NCBI GenBank assembly: GCA_019186965.1
Contig: JABARV010000001.1
Location: forward strand, 1-64,000
Length of the DNA: 64,000 bases
Origin: Turneriella sp.
Lineage (GTDB): Bacteria > Spirochaetota > Leptospiria > Turneriellales > Turneriellaceae
Direction of reading: 5' to 3'
Notes under the pieces: generated by a model
What the model was told of the DNA's origin: nothing
Databases searched by the model: none
What the model saw: only the letters and a program-made list of their open reading frames with translations
In this document: piece after piece, positions 24,957 to 33,880 of the stretch
Layout of the letters: each line of letters opens with the position of its first letter
How positions within the stretch are numbered: the first letter of the stretch is position 1
Position numbers and translations under genes: made by a program

Positions 24957-26228
24957 TTAAATTTCAGTTGCTTTGAGTTTTACCTGCTCGCCGGTTGCCA
25001 GTGTCTTCACGCTATAAACGCCCGACTTAACTTCGTCTTCACCCAAAATCAACACGCGGGGGATGGCTTTCTTTTCGGCTTCTTGAAACTGTTTACCCAG
25101 TTTCGTCGCGCCCAACGAAACTTCTACACGAAGACCACGACCGCGCAGCGTGTTAGCAAGGTTCATCGCGTGCGGCGCAAAATCATCGCTCATGAGCGCG
25201 ATGTAAAGATCGACCTTACGCGGTACATCGCCCAAGAGCTTATGCGTGCGCAAGAAATCTTCGAGCGTCACGTCGCCCATGCCGAAACCGACGGCGTTTG
25301 TCGATTCTTTACCAAACGCGCCGACAAGGTTGTTGTACCGCCCGCCGCCAAAAAGTGAACGCCGGTTGTCGGGGTGTGCGTCGAACACCTCGAACACGAG
25401 GCCCGTGTAATAATCAAACCCACGCACCACCGACGGGTCGTACTCGACATACGCACTGAGGCCAATTTCTTCCAGGCTTTGCATCGTTTCAAGAATGTAA
25501 GATGCTCCCTCTAAGTGGGATTTCTTCTTTATGTAGTCTAATTTTTCGTTTAAGAATAAATCCAACTCTTGGCGTTTATCTTCGCCCACGCCTTCGGCGG
25601 CAAGCATTGCAGCGTACGCTTCGGGTTTTATTTTCGCACGCTTGTCCATGATGCGCGCCACCGCCGGCCATTTCTCTTGCGGCAGTTTGAGTTCGCCGCC
25701 CAATACGCCGTTCAAGATGCCACGGTGCGAAAGGTAGAGTTTGAAATGCGATTCGCTCGCGCCGTAACCGCGCATGAGGTCGATTGCTAAATTGAGGAGT
25801 TCCAAATCGGCGAGTTTTTCTGAAGGCGCACCGAAAATATCGCAGTTGAGTTGCCAGTGCTCGCGTAGACGCCCTTTGCCCGGTTGTTCGTAGCGCCACA
25901 CGTTGGGGATTGAATACCAACGAATGGGTTTGGGTGTCTCTTGAAAACGTGCGGCGACCATACGCGCCACCGTCGGCGTCATCTCGGGGCGAATCGCCAC
26001 CTTGCGCTCGCCTCGGTCGGTGAACGAATAAATTTGCTGACTCACAATCTCTTCGCTGGTTTTAGCGAGATAAATATCAATCGGTTCGATGATGGGTGCG
26101 TCAATTTGCTCGAAGCCATAGCTCTGCACCGTTTTGTGCATCACCGCAAACATCGCCTCGCGAAAGCGCATATCGGCGGGAAAAAAATCGCGCGTCCCTT
26201 TGTAGGGTTGGGTGGAAAGTTGGGTCAT
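24957..26228 (-). CDS. hisS: Histidyl-tRNA synthetase
   Basis: Class II synthetase charging tRNA-His. The 423-aa product shows motif 1 around YGFEQIDAPIIEP, motif 2 with IRWYSIPNVWRYEQPGKGRLREHWQL, the HisA loop RGFDYYTGLVFE and motif 3 ending in NAVGFGMGD, then an anticodon-binding domain. The start ATG begins MTQLSTQPYKGTRDFFP, as in the family, though no strong ribosome site is visible. The only hisS here, it sits between a family A repeat (26289-26330) and the antiporter gene. Confidence 0.96.
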   Translation of the reverse strand: MTQLSTQPYKGTRDFFPADMRFREAMFAVMHKTVQSYGFEQIDAPIIEPIDIYLAKTSEEIVSQQIYSFTDRGERKVAIRPEMTPTVARMVAARFQETPKPIRWYSIPNVWRYEQPGKGRLREHWQLNCDIFGAPSEKLADLELLNLAIDLMRGYGASESHFKLYLSHRGILNGVLGGELKLPQEKWPAVARIMDKRAKIKPEAYAAMLAAEGVGEDKRQELDLFLNEKLDYIKKKSHLEGASYILETMQSLEEIGLSAYVEYDPSVVRGFDYYTGLVFEVFDAHPDNRRSLFGGGRYNNLVGAFGKESTNAVGFGMGDVTLEDFLRTHKLLGDVPRKVDLYIALMSDDFAPHAMNLANTLRGRGLRVEVSLGATKLGKQFQEAEKKAIPRVLILGEDEVKSGVYSVKTLATGEQVKLKATEI

Positions 26229-26288
26229 CGATTTTATTGCCTAAGTATACAAACGCTGCGTCAAGCTCTATGGCATTCTGACCTTTTC

Positions 26289-26330
26289 GAGCCTGTGCGC
26301 CAACTCGTGTAGTGTTTATGTTGAACAAAT
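26289..26330 (+). repeat. Dispersed stem-loop repeat family A, copy 4
   Basis: GAGCCTGTGCGCCAACTCGT followed by a diverged 3' half ending AACAAAT. It lies between the hsdR fragment and hisS. With copy 5 (29201-29265) it brackets the decayed restriction-modification segment. Confidence 0.7.
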
Positions 26331-26428
26331 AAGTGGCGCGTGGTTGCGGGTGGGCATAGGTGAAAATTTGTGACATAAACGGCATGGTGTTTAAGCCGCT
26401 CCCTTATCCAAATCGGTGATAAACAGCT

Positions 26429-26806
26429 TCAACATATGCCTCGCAGTATATTGGCTTTGTAGTTATGCTGAATCTTGGCGCTACCTTCGTTATCTGGCTT
26501 GAACTGCACCAAGAAAAATTTTGCGCCCACAAACTCGACGCCGCGCCTCAAGGAATGCAATGCGCCTTGCGCGTCGATAGCCCTGGCAACCTCGCGGCAG
26601 ATATGTTGGTCTGCATAGTCTTTGCCAGATTTCTGGCGGAGCTTCTCTACCATCTCTGGCTGCGTCGTCGTCAAGTATTCGATCAGGTCTTCGGGGTATA
26701 GCGCCAGCTCTGCATGGTATTTCTCGGGGTCACCCTCACGGTAGCCACCCGCTACGAGTGCCTTGACGATGTCTTGCTCGAAGATGATTTCGTTGTGTGG
26801 GTTCAT
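26429..26806 (-). pseudogene. hsdR: Type I restriction endonuclease HsdR, N-terminal fragment
   Basis: The 125-aa reading frame matches only the N-terminus of HsdR: IIFEQDIVKALVAGGY, the PEDLIEYL..TQPE block, LRRGVEFVGAKFFLVQF and the start of NYKANIL. A full HsdR is around 1000 aa with a PD-(D/E)XK nuclease and helicase motors; all of that is missing. The frame ends soon after NYKANIL, where homology would normally continue. This is a remnant of the locus whose hsdM lies upstream at 27464-29182. Confidence 0.82.
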
Positions 26807-26835
26807 GGTTGACTTAACTTAGAAATGCGCTGCCA

Positions 26836-27015
26836 CTCGATTCGTTGCCACGTTGCTAATCGTTGCCACGGGTTTAAACTCGATTCGTTGCCACGGGTTT
26901 AAACTCGATTCGTTGCCACGGGTTTAAACTCGATTCGTTGCCACGGGTTTAAACTCGATTCGTTGCCACGGGTTTAAACTCGATTCGTTGCCACGGGTTT
27001 AAACCCGTGGCAACG
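26836..27015. repeat. Tandem 25-bp array ending in a REP palindrome (RAYT-2 family)
   Basis: Five exact 25-bp units (CGTTGCCACGGGTTTAAACT + CGATT) run from 26861 to 26985, preceded by a partial unit (26836-26852) and followed by the perfect 30-bp palindrome at 26986-27015. Each unit is half a palindrome plus a short spacer. There are no unique spacers, so this is not CRISPR. The array contains the stop codon (26974-26976) of the RAYT-2 gene. Confidence 0.92.
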
Positions 27016-27441
27016 AGTCGGCAACGAATATTTTGGCAACGAGAAAGTTGCTAGTAAATGCTTCATCTCGTCTTGCCAAGATTGCTTTGCATGGTGTGCC
27101 TTCTGGTTGGCGATATACCTATAAACGCGGTCAAAGCCTTGCCGATCGACCGTGAATGCATAGTATCCATTTTGCCAATACAGTTCATCGATTCTGCGTG
27201 AGGTATATCCCTTTAAGTGCTTCAGGCAATCGGCCATCGACAAACGAGGCGCACACGATAACAGAAGATGAACATGGTCTTCGGTGCCGTTAGCATGATG
27301 AATCTGTGCGCCAATTTCTCGACTTTTTTCACGCAAGCAAGACCGCAATTGCACCCATTTTTCGTCTGTTAACAAAGGCAAACGACGCTTCGTTGAAAAG
27401 ACCACATGATAATTTAGACTATGGTAGCTATGACCTGACAT
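26974..27441 (-). CDS. REP-associated tyrosine transposase (Y1/HUH), RAYT-2
   Basis: A 155-aa Y1 transposase from the ATG at 27441 (MSGHSYHSLNYHVVFSTKRR); the longer frame to 27486 enters repeat DNA and was not used. DHVHLLLS gives the HUH His pair, HLKGYTSRRIDELYWQNGYY is typical, and VYRYIANQ contains the likely catalytic Tyr. The last residues (about [12 protein letters not shown]) are encoded by the palindrome itself. It is flanked by the 25-bp array on one side and another perfect palindrome (27513-27542) on the other, and sits inside the type I restriction locus between hsdM and the hsdR fragment. Confidence 0.9.
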   Translation of the reverse strand: MSGHSYHSLNYHVVFSTKRRLPLLTDEKWVQLRSCLREKSREIGAQIHHANGTEDHVHLLLSCAPRLSMADCLKHLKGYTSRRIDELYWQNGYYAFTVDRQGFDRVYRYIANQKAHHAKQSWQDEMKHLLATFSLPKYSLPTRCHGFKPVATNRV

Positions 27442-27463
27442 ATCGCGTATCTTTATCACAAGT

Positions 27464-29182
27464 CTAAACCCGACTCGTTGACACAAGTCTAAATCGTTGC
27501 CAATCGTTGCCTCGTTGCCACGGGTTTAAACCCGTGGCAACGAATGAAAGCGCGGCAACGGATGAAAGTGCCTCGCGGAATTTCTCCCTGTCTTTATACT
27601 CTGGCTGCAAATGGGCAAGTGCTGCCAATAGGGCTGCTTGCTCCTTGGGCTTTAGCTTCTTGAACGTGGTATCTTCTTTCAGGGCAGCTATCTTTGTTTC
27701 ATCGTGGGGCTTAAAGGCCAGTTTCAGTGGGCGCTCCACAGTGATACGCCGGTAGCCAAAGTCCTTGGTGTTGAAAATCTTGCTGACCTTAGAGGTCTGG
27801 TAATCACCGCCTGTGGTGAGCTCTGCCGAACCATAGAGCTTAACTATCTTCCTGATGTGCTCTTCGGTCAGGTACTTGCGCTTTGAGCCCAGTGACTTGC
27901 GCATCTTGTCGCAGAAGTCATCGCTCGAAGCATTGATGAGCTGCACCTTGCCCTGGCGCTCTGGCTCCTTATGGTTGCTCAGAATCCAGATGTACGTGGC
28001 AATGCCCGTATTGTAAAACATGTCTGTAGGTAGCGCTATGATGGCATCGAGCAAGTCATGCTCCAAGATGTAGCGGCGGATTTCCGATTCTCCAGAACCT
28101 GCACCGCCGGTGAAAAGCGGCGATCCATTCAGAATGATGCCGATGCGGCTACCGCCTTTGCTGGGCTCAGTCATCTTGGATATCAGGTGCAGCAGAAAGA
28201 GTAGACTGCCATCCGACACACGCGGCAGACCTGGCCCAAAGCGGCCTTGGAAGCCTTTCTTCTTGTGCTCGTCTAAAACTTGCTTCTTTACCTTCTTCCA
28301 CTCCACTCCAAAAGGGGGATTGCTGAGTAGGTAGTCAAACTTGGCTCCCTCGTGCTGGTCTTCACTGAGCGTATTGCCCAGCTTGATGTTCTTCACATCC
28401 TGCCCCTTGATGAGCATGTCTGCCTTACAGATGGCATACGACTCACCATTGAGCTCCTGACCAAAATTAGCAATTTTCGCCTTGGGATTTAACTCGTGTA
28501 TGTATTCTGTGCTCGAAGACAAGAATCCACCCGTCCCTGCTGTAGGGTCATAAACCGAACGGATAACACCTGGCTTCGTGAGCGCATCATTATCATTGCA
28601 GAAGACTAACGAGGTCGTGAGTCTGACGATATCCCTTGGGGTAAAATGCTCCCCTGCAGTTTCATTGCTCGATTCCGCAAAGCGCCGAATCAATTCTTCA
28701 AAGACTAACCCCATCTGGTGGTTATCCACCGCCTTGGGGTGCAGGTCTATCTCTGCGAACTTACCGGCAACCAAGAGCAGGATGTTCGCCTTGTGCAACC
28801 GATCTATGGCGTCTTGAAAGTTGAAATTCTCAAAGATGTCAGCGACGTTCTCGCTGAACGACTCCACATACGTCTCCAGGTTGACCTTGGTGTCGTTGAT
28901 ACCCAGCCTTGAAAGCGTCAGGTTAGTCGTATTGTAGAACGAGAAGCCCGCAGCTTTCTCTAAGAATTGCCCGACAGGAATCTTGCTGCCCTTGTGCTTC
29001 TTCTTCTCTTCGAGCACAGCGGCTCGGGTGGGCTCTAGCACACACTCCAAGCGCCTGAGAACCGTGAAGGGCAAAATGACCCTGCCATACTCGGATTGCT
29101 TGAAGTCGCCTCTCAAGAGATCGGCGACAGACCAGATAAACGCGGCCAGCGACGAGAAGTTTTCGGAATTGGTTTTGGACAT
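27464..29182 (-). CDS. hsdM: Type I DNA methyltransferase subunit HsdM, C-terminus replaced by REP sequence
   Basis: N6-adenine methylase subunit. The 572-aa product has the HsdM N-terminal helical domain, motif [11 protein letters not shown] near residue 216 and motif IV SNPPFG. About the last 26 residues, starting FVATGLNPW, come from the palindrome at 27513-27542 and the flanking repeats, so the native C-terminus was lost. No specificity subunit (hsdS) is present and hsdR is a fragment. The protein is therefore probably non-functional or an orphan. A family A repeat lies just upstream of its ATG. Confidence 0.85.
   Translation of the reverse strand: MSKTNSENFSSLAAFIWSVADLLRGDFKQSEYGRVILPFTVLRRLECVLEPTRAAVLEEKKKHKGSKIPVGQFLEKAAGFSFYNTTNLTLSRLGINDTKVNLETYVESFSENVADIFENFNFQDAIDRLHKANILLLVAGKFAEIDLHPKAVDNHQMGLVFEELIRRFAESSNETAGEHFTPRDIVRLTTSLVFCNDNDALTKPGVIRSVYDPTAGTGGFLSSSTEYIHELNPKAKIANFGQELNGESYAICKADMLIKGQDVKNIKLGNTLSEDQHEGAKFDYLLSNPPFGVEWKKVKKQVLDEHKKKGFQGRFGPGLPRVSDGSLLFLLHLISKMTEPSKGGSRIGIILNGSPLFTGGAGSGESEIRRYILEHDLLDAIIALPTDMFYNTGIATYIWILSNHKEPERQGKVQLINASSDDFCDKMRKSLGSKRKYLTEEHIRKIVKLYGSAELTTGGDYQTSKVSKIFNTKDFGYRRITVERPLKLAFKPHDETKIAALKEDTTFKKLKPKEQAALLAALAHLQPEYKDREKFREALSSVAALSFVATGLNPWQRGNDWQRFRLVSTSRV
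27513..27542. repeat. RAYT-2 REP palindrome in the 3' end of hsdM
   Basis: A perfect 30-bp palindrome of the same sequence as 26986-27015 (CGTTGCCACGGGTTTAA and complement). It is translated within hsdM as VATGLNPWQ and lies upstream of the RAYT-2 start. Confidence 0.93.
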
Positions 29183-29200
29183 GGAGTGCGTTTACAGAAA

Positions 29201-29265
29201 ACAATTTTTGTCTCAGACGTCAACCCTGTAAGGAGCCTGTGCGCCTACTCGCTGAGACAAATTTT
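29201..29265 (+). repeat. Dispersed stem-loop repeat family A, copy 5
   Basis: GGAGCCTGTGCGCCTACTCG (from 29232) is followed by CTGAGACAAATTTT, whose complement-like arm ACAATTTTTGTCTCAG occurs at 29201-29216. The whole unit can fold as one hairpin. It lies between the gatA 3' end and the hsdM start. Confidence 0.7.
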
Positions 29266-29352
29266 CCGCACAAGCCACGGTTATCGTATCGTCGCAACAC
29301 AATGTTTGACGCGTGTCGTCGATACGCCAATACGTAACCTACGCACTGGCTT

Positions 29353-30774
29353 TTACTTCAATGCCGCACGTTTTTGCGGAAACTCCGCTTCGACTGCTTT
29401 ACCCAATGCAAAAAGCATGTCTTCTGAAAAATTGGGGCCTTGTAGTTGCATACCGATGGGTAACCCATCGGTGGGGCCCGGCACAGAGAGAGCGGGAATT
29501 CCGGCCAGTGATGCGCCGACGGTGAGTACATCTGATAAGTACATCTGCACAGGGTCGCTTGTTTTTTCACCCAACTTAAACGCGGGTGAAGGTGCCGCCG
29601 GCATAAGAATCGCGTCGACGCTTTGGAACGCTATTTGATAGTCTTTTTGTATAAGCGTACGTACTGCTTGTGCTTTACCGTAAAACGCATCGTAGTAACC
29701 GCTCGATAACGCATACGTGCCCAAAAGAATGCGGCGTTTTACTTCTGCGCCAAACCCTTCGGTGCGTGATTTTTCATAAAGCTCGTTTAAATTTTTTGCG
29801 TCACTCGCACGGTGGCCAAAACGCACGCCATCGAAACGCGCCAGGTTAGCCGACGCCTCGCTCGTTGCAACAAGATAATATACTGGAATACCATACTTCT
29901 GGTTTGTAAGCGAAACAGGCGTTACAGATTTAACTTTTCCTTTAAGGAACGCCAGTGTTTTATCGAATGAAATGCGTACTTCTTTAGACAATCCTTCGAG
30001 CATTTTTTCATCAACCCCCAAACGGATATCGGAGAGCTTACCTTTCCATTGGGTGTATGCTTCGTTGGGCACACTCGTTGAGTCTTTTGCATCGTGGCCT
30101 TTTATGGCGTTATGGATAATTTCGACATCGTTTACTGTGTGCGCAAGAGGACCAATTTGGTCGAGGCTTGAGGCAAACGCGACAAGTCCATAGCGCGACA
30201 CGGTGCCGTAAGTGGGTTTTAATCCAGCAAGGCCGCAAAACGCCGCAGGTTGGCGGATGGATCCGCCTGTGTCAGACCCCAAACTAACAGGAAGGTACCC
30301 CGCTGCTACTGCCGCTGCCGAACCACCCGAGGAACCGCCGGGCGCACGCGTTACGTCGTGCGGATTTTTAGTCACTTGGAATGCCGAATTTTCGGTCGAG
30401 GAACCCATTGCAAATTCATCCATGTTGAGGCGGCCAATTGTCACAAACCCCAAAGCCTGCAATTTTTCAACTACCGTTGCAGAATAGGGAGACTGGAATC
30501 CCTCTAAAATTTTGGATGCACACTGCGTTGTACGCCCCTTAGTTACAATGTTATCTTTGATACCAATAGGAATTCCATCGTAAGGGGAAAGGGCTTTCCC
30601 TGCTTGGATACGCTCTGCGGACGCTTTTGCAGCGTTAAGCGCTTCTTCTTTTTCGACAGAAAGGAATGCTTGGATCTTTGCGTCGTGTTTTTCAATTTTA
30701 GAAAGAGTTTCGTTCAATAACTCTATAGGAGAAATTTTCTTCGCAACAAGGTTCCGCGAAAGGTCTTCAATCAT
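29353..30774 (-). CDS. gatA: Asp/Glu-tRNA amidotransferase subunit A
   Basis: GatA hydrolyses glutamine and supplies ammonia to convert mischarged Glu-tRNA-Gln or Asp-tRNA-Asn in the GatCAB complex. The 473-aa protein has the amidase signature GGSSGGSAAAVAAGYLPVSL with Ser-cisSer-Lys catalytic residues (Lys in GIKDNIV, Ser in SDTGGSIRQPA). It spans the full family length. gatB and gatC are not in this window. It is flanked on both sides by family A repeats (copies 5 and 6). Confidence 0.96.
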   Translation of the reverse strand: MIEDLSRNLVAKKISPIELLNETLSKIEKHDAKIQAFLSVEKEEALNAAKASAERIQAGKALSPYDGIPIGIKDNIVTKGRTTQCASKILEGFQSPYSATVVEKLQALGFVTIGRLNMDEFAMGSSTENSAFQVTKNPHDVTRAPGGSSGGSAAAVAAGYLPVSLGSDTGGSIRQPAAFCGLAGLKPTYGTVSRYGLVAFASSLDQIGPLAHTVNDVEIIHNAIKGHDAKDSTSVPNEAYTQWKGKLSDIRLGVDEKMLEGLSKEVRISFDKTLAFLKGKVKSVTPVSLTNQKYGIPVYYLVATSEASANLARFDGVRFGHRASDAKNLNELYEKSRTEGFGAEVKRRILLGTYALSSGYYDAFYGKAQAVRTLIQKDYQIAFQSVDAILMPAAPSPAFKLGEKTSDPVQMYLSDVLTVGASLAGIPALSVPGPTDGLPIGMQLQGPNFSEDMLFALGKAVEAEFPQKRAALK

Positions 30775-30823
30775 GTGTGCTTATACAAGAACACAAACGC
30801 GGCGTAAAGAACGTAAGACATCA

Positions 30824-30845
30824 GCGCGTTGGCGCATGAGGCTCC
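30824..30845 (-). repeat. Dispersed repeat family A, copy 6
   Basis: The minus strand reads GGAGCCTCATGCGCCAACGC. It lies between the gatA start and the stop of the MuiA-like gene, all on the minus strand. Confidence 0.7.
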
Positions 30846-30852
30846 TTATAGA

Positions 30853-32583
30853 TTACCTCTTCAACATTTTTTCAATATTGTACTGCTGCTGCACAGGAGC
30901 CGCTTTGGGCGAGGCATTCTGGTAATACTGCACATCGTTATAGCGCCTTTTCTTCTGATCACGATAACCGTGAGAAAAGTTTTCCCACACTTCTTTAGGA
31001 AAAGTGAGTGAATAGGTAAAATTAAATTTTGTCTGTTCGCTAGCCTTAAGATCTATTTTCCACGAGAGTATGCCATTGGCGTCCTTGGTATCTACGTTGC
31101 GACTTGCCCCCACATACTCGGTCGAGATGTTAGGATCGGCCGCAATGGGGTACTGGTCGTACACAAAAACCTGCTTTGATTTTTTCGTAAAGTTAGCGAC
31201 TTCAATTTCCCATTGGTTTACCACTTGCACCTTGCCGCCAAAAATTCCGCTCTTTTCGACATCGCCGCGCTTTAAAGTACGTTTAAGCCGCATGCGCTGG
31301 TCGGGTCCCAAAAAGACATCGAACTCTTCGCCAACGGCAGCAGGAGTGCTAAGCGTTATATTACCTACATAACTCCCGTCGAGAAAAGTATTTATCGTCC
31401 CCACTAAAGGCGCTACACTCGTATTTTTAAGATGCGCTTTCAAATATACATACTGCGAAAGTGAAGGAACAGCTACATGCGTCAATGTACCTTTGAGTGC
31501 AGCTTTACCCAAAGTGACTTTGTGGTCGGAGTTATCGCTCAAAATGTTTTCTCGATTAGGAAGGGTAATAGACACTGTCGTCGATTCAGAGGCGTCGGTA
31601 CTTTCAGCTTCTGGCCCTCCAGACGGAGTGCTGTCGGCAACTGCAGCAGGCTCACTGGGAGAGATATTTCCAGAGCTTACGCTCGAAGAAAATTCACGAG
31701 TATTGATGCGCCATGGTTTTAAAATTCCAGGCGCCATGCTTGTCGAAGGGCGTGCTGTCGACAAGGTAACTTTTGCACCCATCCATGCCTCGCCCGTCGA
31801 CTGGCGTATAATCGCGTGCGAAACAAGTTGAAACTCTCCCTCTTCGGCAGAGCCTCGCAAATCGTAGAGAGAATCCCACGAAACGCTAGAAACCAAATAC
31901 TCCAATTCAATTTTTGCAGATGCACTATTTTTTAAATACGATACCTCTACTTCTACACCGGAAGTTTTAGCAACCTGTGTAACTTTGTTAAACTCGATAC
32001 GGGTTTTATCCAACTCTTTACGCAGTTTCTTTGTTGCCTCTTCGCTCGTACGAATTTTCTCATGGTATTTCTGTTTTTTTTCTTCAAGAAAGGTAAGCGC
32101 ACTATCCCACGAATCGACGCTAATTTTTCCCGCACGGGCGTCTCTATCTGATTGCGCTGTTGTCAGCTTCATCATCTGGTCTAAAACCTTCAGCTGATCG
32201 TTATACGTATCAAGTTTATCTTTTTCACGGCGTACATCTGCTTCGATGCGATTTATTTTTTTCTTGAGTGGATGGTCATCCCATTCTTCGCCATAAATTT
32301 TTTCTATTTGCCTTAGCGAGATTGCTGTTACTGTGGCGCCTGTTGCCGAAGCGCGTACAGAATCTGGAATAACAGTCTGCGGTAGTTCGATAAAGCGTAT
32401 AGTCCCTGCTTTATCGTTTGCGTCAAGAGCGTGTATACGTTTAACGAGCGCTCTATCGGTGAACACAGTCACGGTATCAATCTTGCCCTTGACGCGCACC
32501 TCTCTAGGCAGCGACTCGCTTGCGCCCGTCGCGGCAAACACAGCAAAAGATATAAGGACAAAAAGTACGATAACGCGATTCAT
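30853..32583 (-). CDS. Secreted MuiA-type protein (DUF4140/DUF4139)
   Basis: A 576-aa exported protein: a signal peptide (FVLISFAVFAATGASE), an N-terminal DUF4140-like region (VTVFTDRALVKRIHAL), a long charged coiled coil at about residues 100-200, then the DUF4139 beta-rich domain (LEYLVSSVSWDSLYDLR, VGNITLSTPAAVGEEFDVFLGPDQRM). Relatives are called mucoidy-inhibitor-MuiA-like, but their biochemical role is unknown. A GGAGG site 6 bases before the ATG supports the start. It appears monocistronic. Confidence 0.82.
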   Translation of the reverse strand: MNRVIVLFVLISFAVFAATGASESLPREVRVKGKIDTVTVFTDRALVKRIHALDANDKAGTIRFIELPQTVIPDSVRASATGATVTAISLRQIEKIYGEEWDDHPLKKKINRIEADVRREKDKLDTYNDQLKVLDQMMKLTTAQSDRDARAGKISVDSWDSALTFLEEKKQKYHEKIRTSEEATKKLRKELDKTRIEFNKVTQVAKTSGVEVEVSYLKNSASAKIELEYLVSSVSWDSLYDLRGSAEEGEFQLVSHAIIRQSTGEAWMGAKVTLSTARPSTSMAPGILKPWRINTREFSSSVSSGNISPSEPAAVADSTPSGGPEAESTDASESTTVSITLPNRENILSDNSDHKVTLGKAALKGTLTHVAVPSLSQYVYLKAHLKNTSVAPLVGTINTFLDGSYVGNITLSTPAAVGEEFDVFLGPDQRMRLKRTLKRGDVEKSGIFGGKVQVVNQWEIEVANFTKKSKQVFVYDQYPIAADPNISTEYVGASRNVDTKDANGILSWKIDLKASEQTKFNFTYSLTFPKEVWENFSHGYRDQKKRRYNDVQYYQNASPKAAPVQQQYNIEKMLKR

Positions 32584-32687
32584 AGATCCTCCAAAAAAAA
32601 GAAATTAGTCGATATTTATTAGACTACCCTCGAAAAGAAAAGTTCTTTTTTATCGTAGCTAAGAAATTCCCAACCAGCTACCTGCCG

Positions 32688-33113
32688 CTACGGCCTCAGT
32701 GGTGTGAAAAAACTGCAGCTGACACGCCTAAAAGCCAGCATTTCCTCAAATTTTACCCTCATTTTTGACCACTCCAGCACTTTTGGGGAATAGTTACCCC
32801 CCACAACGAAACCGGCGTTTTTTTGCGACTTTTTTTCCCAAAATTTGATGAGGTAAAAAATGAGGAACGACACGCTCACACGCATCCCCGCCGCGACGGT
32901 GTGCAGCGAATCGTATTCATGCGGCGTAAACCTCACTTTCACAATCGCGCACTTTCCGTTACTGCGATTGTAAAGACGCTTCACCCCGCGCCGAAATTCG
33001 GCCTTGCGCACGGCAAACCGCAAAAAACGGGTGTGCATCTGCATAATTTCCCAACGGTTTTTCGACCAAGTGGAAATAATATCTAATGGTAGACTGATTG
33101 ATGTTTTTAACAT
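32688..33113 (-). CDS. Probable DUF1564-like protein
   Basis: A 141-aa basic protein from the ATG at 33113, which has AGAGG upstream; the longer frame to 33149 lacks one. The pattern RLYNRSNGKCAIVKVRFTP then LHTVAAGMRVSVSFLIFYL resembles the Leptospira-specific DUF1564 paralogues (Tyr-rich Arg block, VxFxP, then a small-residue helix with SxSFLxF). The function of that family is unknown. The assignment is from pattern memory only. The 3' end past about residue 100 is less convincing. Confidence 0.42.
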   Translation of the reverse strand: MLKTSISLPLDIISTWSKNRWEIMQMHTRFLRFAVRKAEFRRGVKRLYNRSNGKCAIVKVRFTPHEYDSLHTVAAGMRVSVSFLIFYLIKFWEKKSQKNAGFVVGGNYSPKVLEWSKMRVKFEEMLAFRRVSCSFFTPLRP

Positions 33114-33437
33114 GGTGCCTCTATAGATTAAATACCAGAAAAGGCTCAAATTTTCTCACTTTTGAGAAAAAAATGCAGTTTTTTCAAAAAAATCATGATT
33201 TTTTTACTTAAATCGCTCGTAGGGATAGTTATCCCCAGCAGCTTGCATGGCAAAAGATTGCCGACATTCAAAAATGGCAATACAGTGGAACTTTCTGTAC
33301 AACACCATGGCTGGAAGGTTACAGCTAAGAAACAGATGCGGCGCACTAAAATTTTGCAATACTATTTGTCTTTTGGGCTAATTAGCTCCAAAGCACCTAA
33401 ATCGATTGACGTATCTAGAATTAAATAAAAAAATGCT
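33114..33437. other. Gap with two AT-rich hairpins, no clear gene
   Basis: Between the DUF1564-like gene and the flgM promoter I see a hairpin TTTTCTCA...TGAGAAAA near 33153-33170 and a perfect 20-bp palindrome at 33186-33205 (A7TCATGAT7 type). These may act as bidirectional terminators. An 88-codon plus-strand frame crosses this region but has low-complexity, non-protein-like composition. Confidence 0.45.
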
Positions 33438-33464
33438 TAACCCCTCTATATATCTTGCCGATAC
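33438..33464 (+). promoter_or_regulatory. Sigma-28 (FliA)-type promoter for flgM
   Basis: TAAC at 33438-33441 and GCCGATAC at 33457-33464 are separated by exactly 15 bases, matching the flagellar sigma-28 pattern TAAA-N15-GCCGATAA. It lies 77 bases upstream of the flgM ATG in the same direction. Confidence 0.68.
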
Positions 33465-33540
33465 TTTATACAGAGGTAAAAGAAGCTTTAGAACGTTAAG
33501 CTTCTATACTGGGCGAACGCCGCAAGGCAAAAGGAAGACT

Positions 33541-33843
33541 ATGAATATAGACAAAATTAACAACGCTGGCCATATCCATAATGTGGCCAATACCAATACA
33601 GCAAAGCAACCAGCAACACAACCCGCTGGAATGGGGCAAGATAGCGTGACAATCTCACACGCAGCGCTCCAAGCACGCGAAACAGCGCTCATCGAAAAAG
33701 CGATGGCCTCTGCTAGTGACGTTCGGGTAGACCGTGTTCGCGAAGTTAAAGAAAAACTTGCTCGCGGTGAGTACGATAATCTTTCCAACGATGTTTTAAA
33801 CCACATCGCAGTGCGTTTAACTGCACAGATTAAAAACGGATAA
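33541..33843 (+). CDS. flgM: Anti-sigma-28 factor FlgM
   Basis: FlgM binds and inhibits the flagellar sigma factor FliA until the hook is complete. The 100-aa product has the family layout: a disordered N-terminus starting MNIDKINNAG, DSVTISHAALQARE, then the helical sigma-binding part VRVDRVREVKEKLARGEYD and VLNHIAVRL. The ATG at 33541 follows AGGAAG at proper spacing; the longer frame to 33406 crosses the promoter and was rejected. A sigma-28-like promoter upstream and a strong terminator downstream make it a monocistronic unit. Confidence 0.85.
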   Translation: MNIDKINNAGHIHNVANTNTAKQPATQPAGMGQDSVTISHAALQARETALIEKAMASASDVRVDRVREVKEKLARGEYDNLSNDVLNHIAVRLTAQIKNG

Positions 33844-33880
33844 ATATAAGGATTTTCGCCATCCTTGTACACACGTTGTG

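Noticed and set aside
26836-27015. CRISPR array
   Set aside because: The 25-bp units are directly adjacent without unique spacers, no cas genes are present, and the units are half-palindromes of the RAYT family.
33162-33428. 88-codon plus-strand frame before flgM
   Set aside because: It runs over hairpins and part of the promoter region and has low-complexity composition; no ribosome site.
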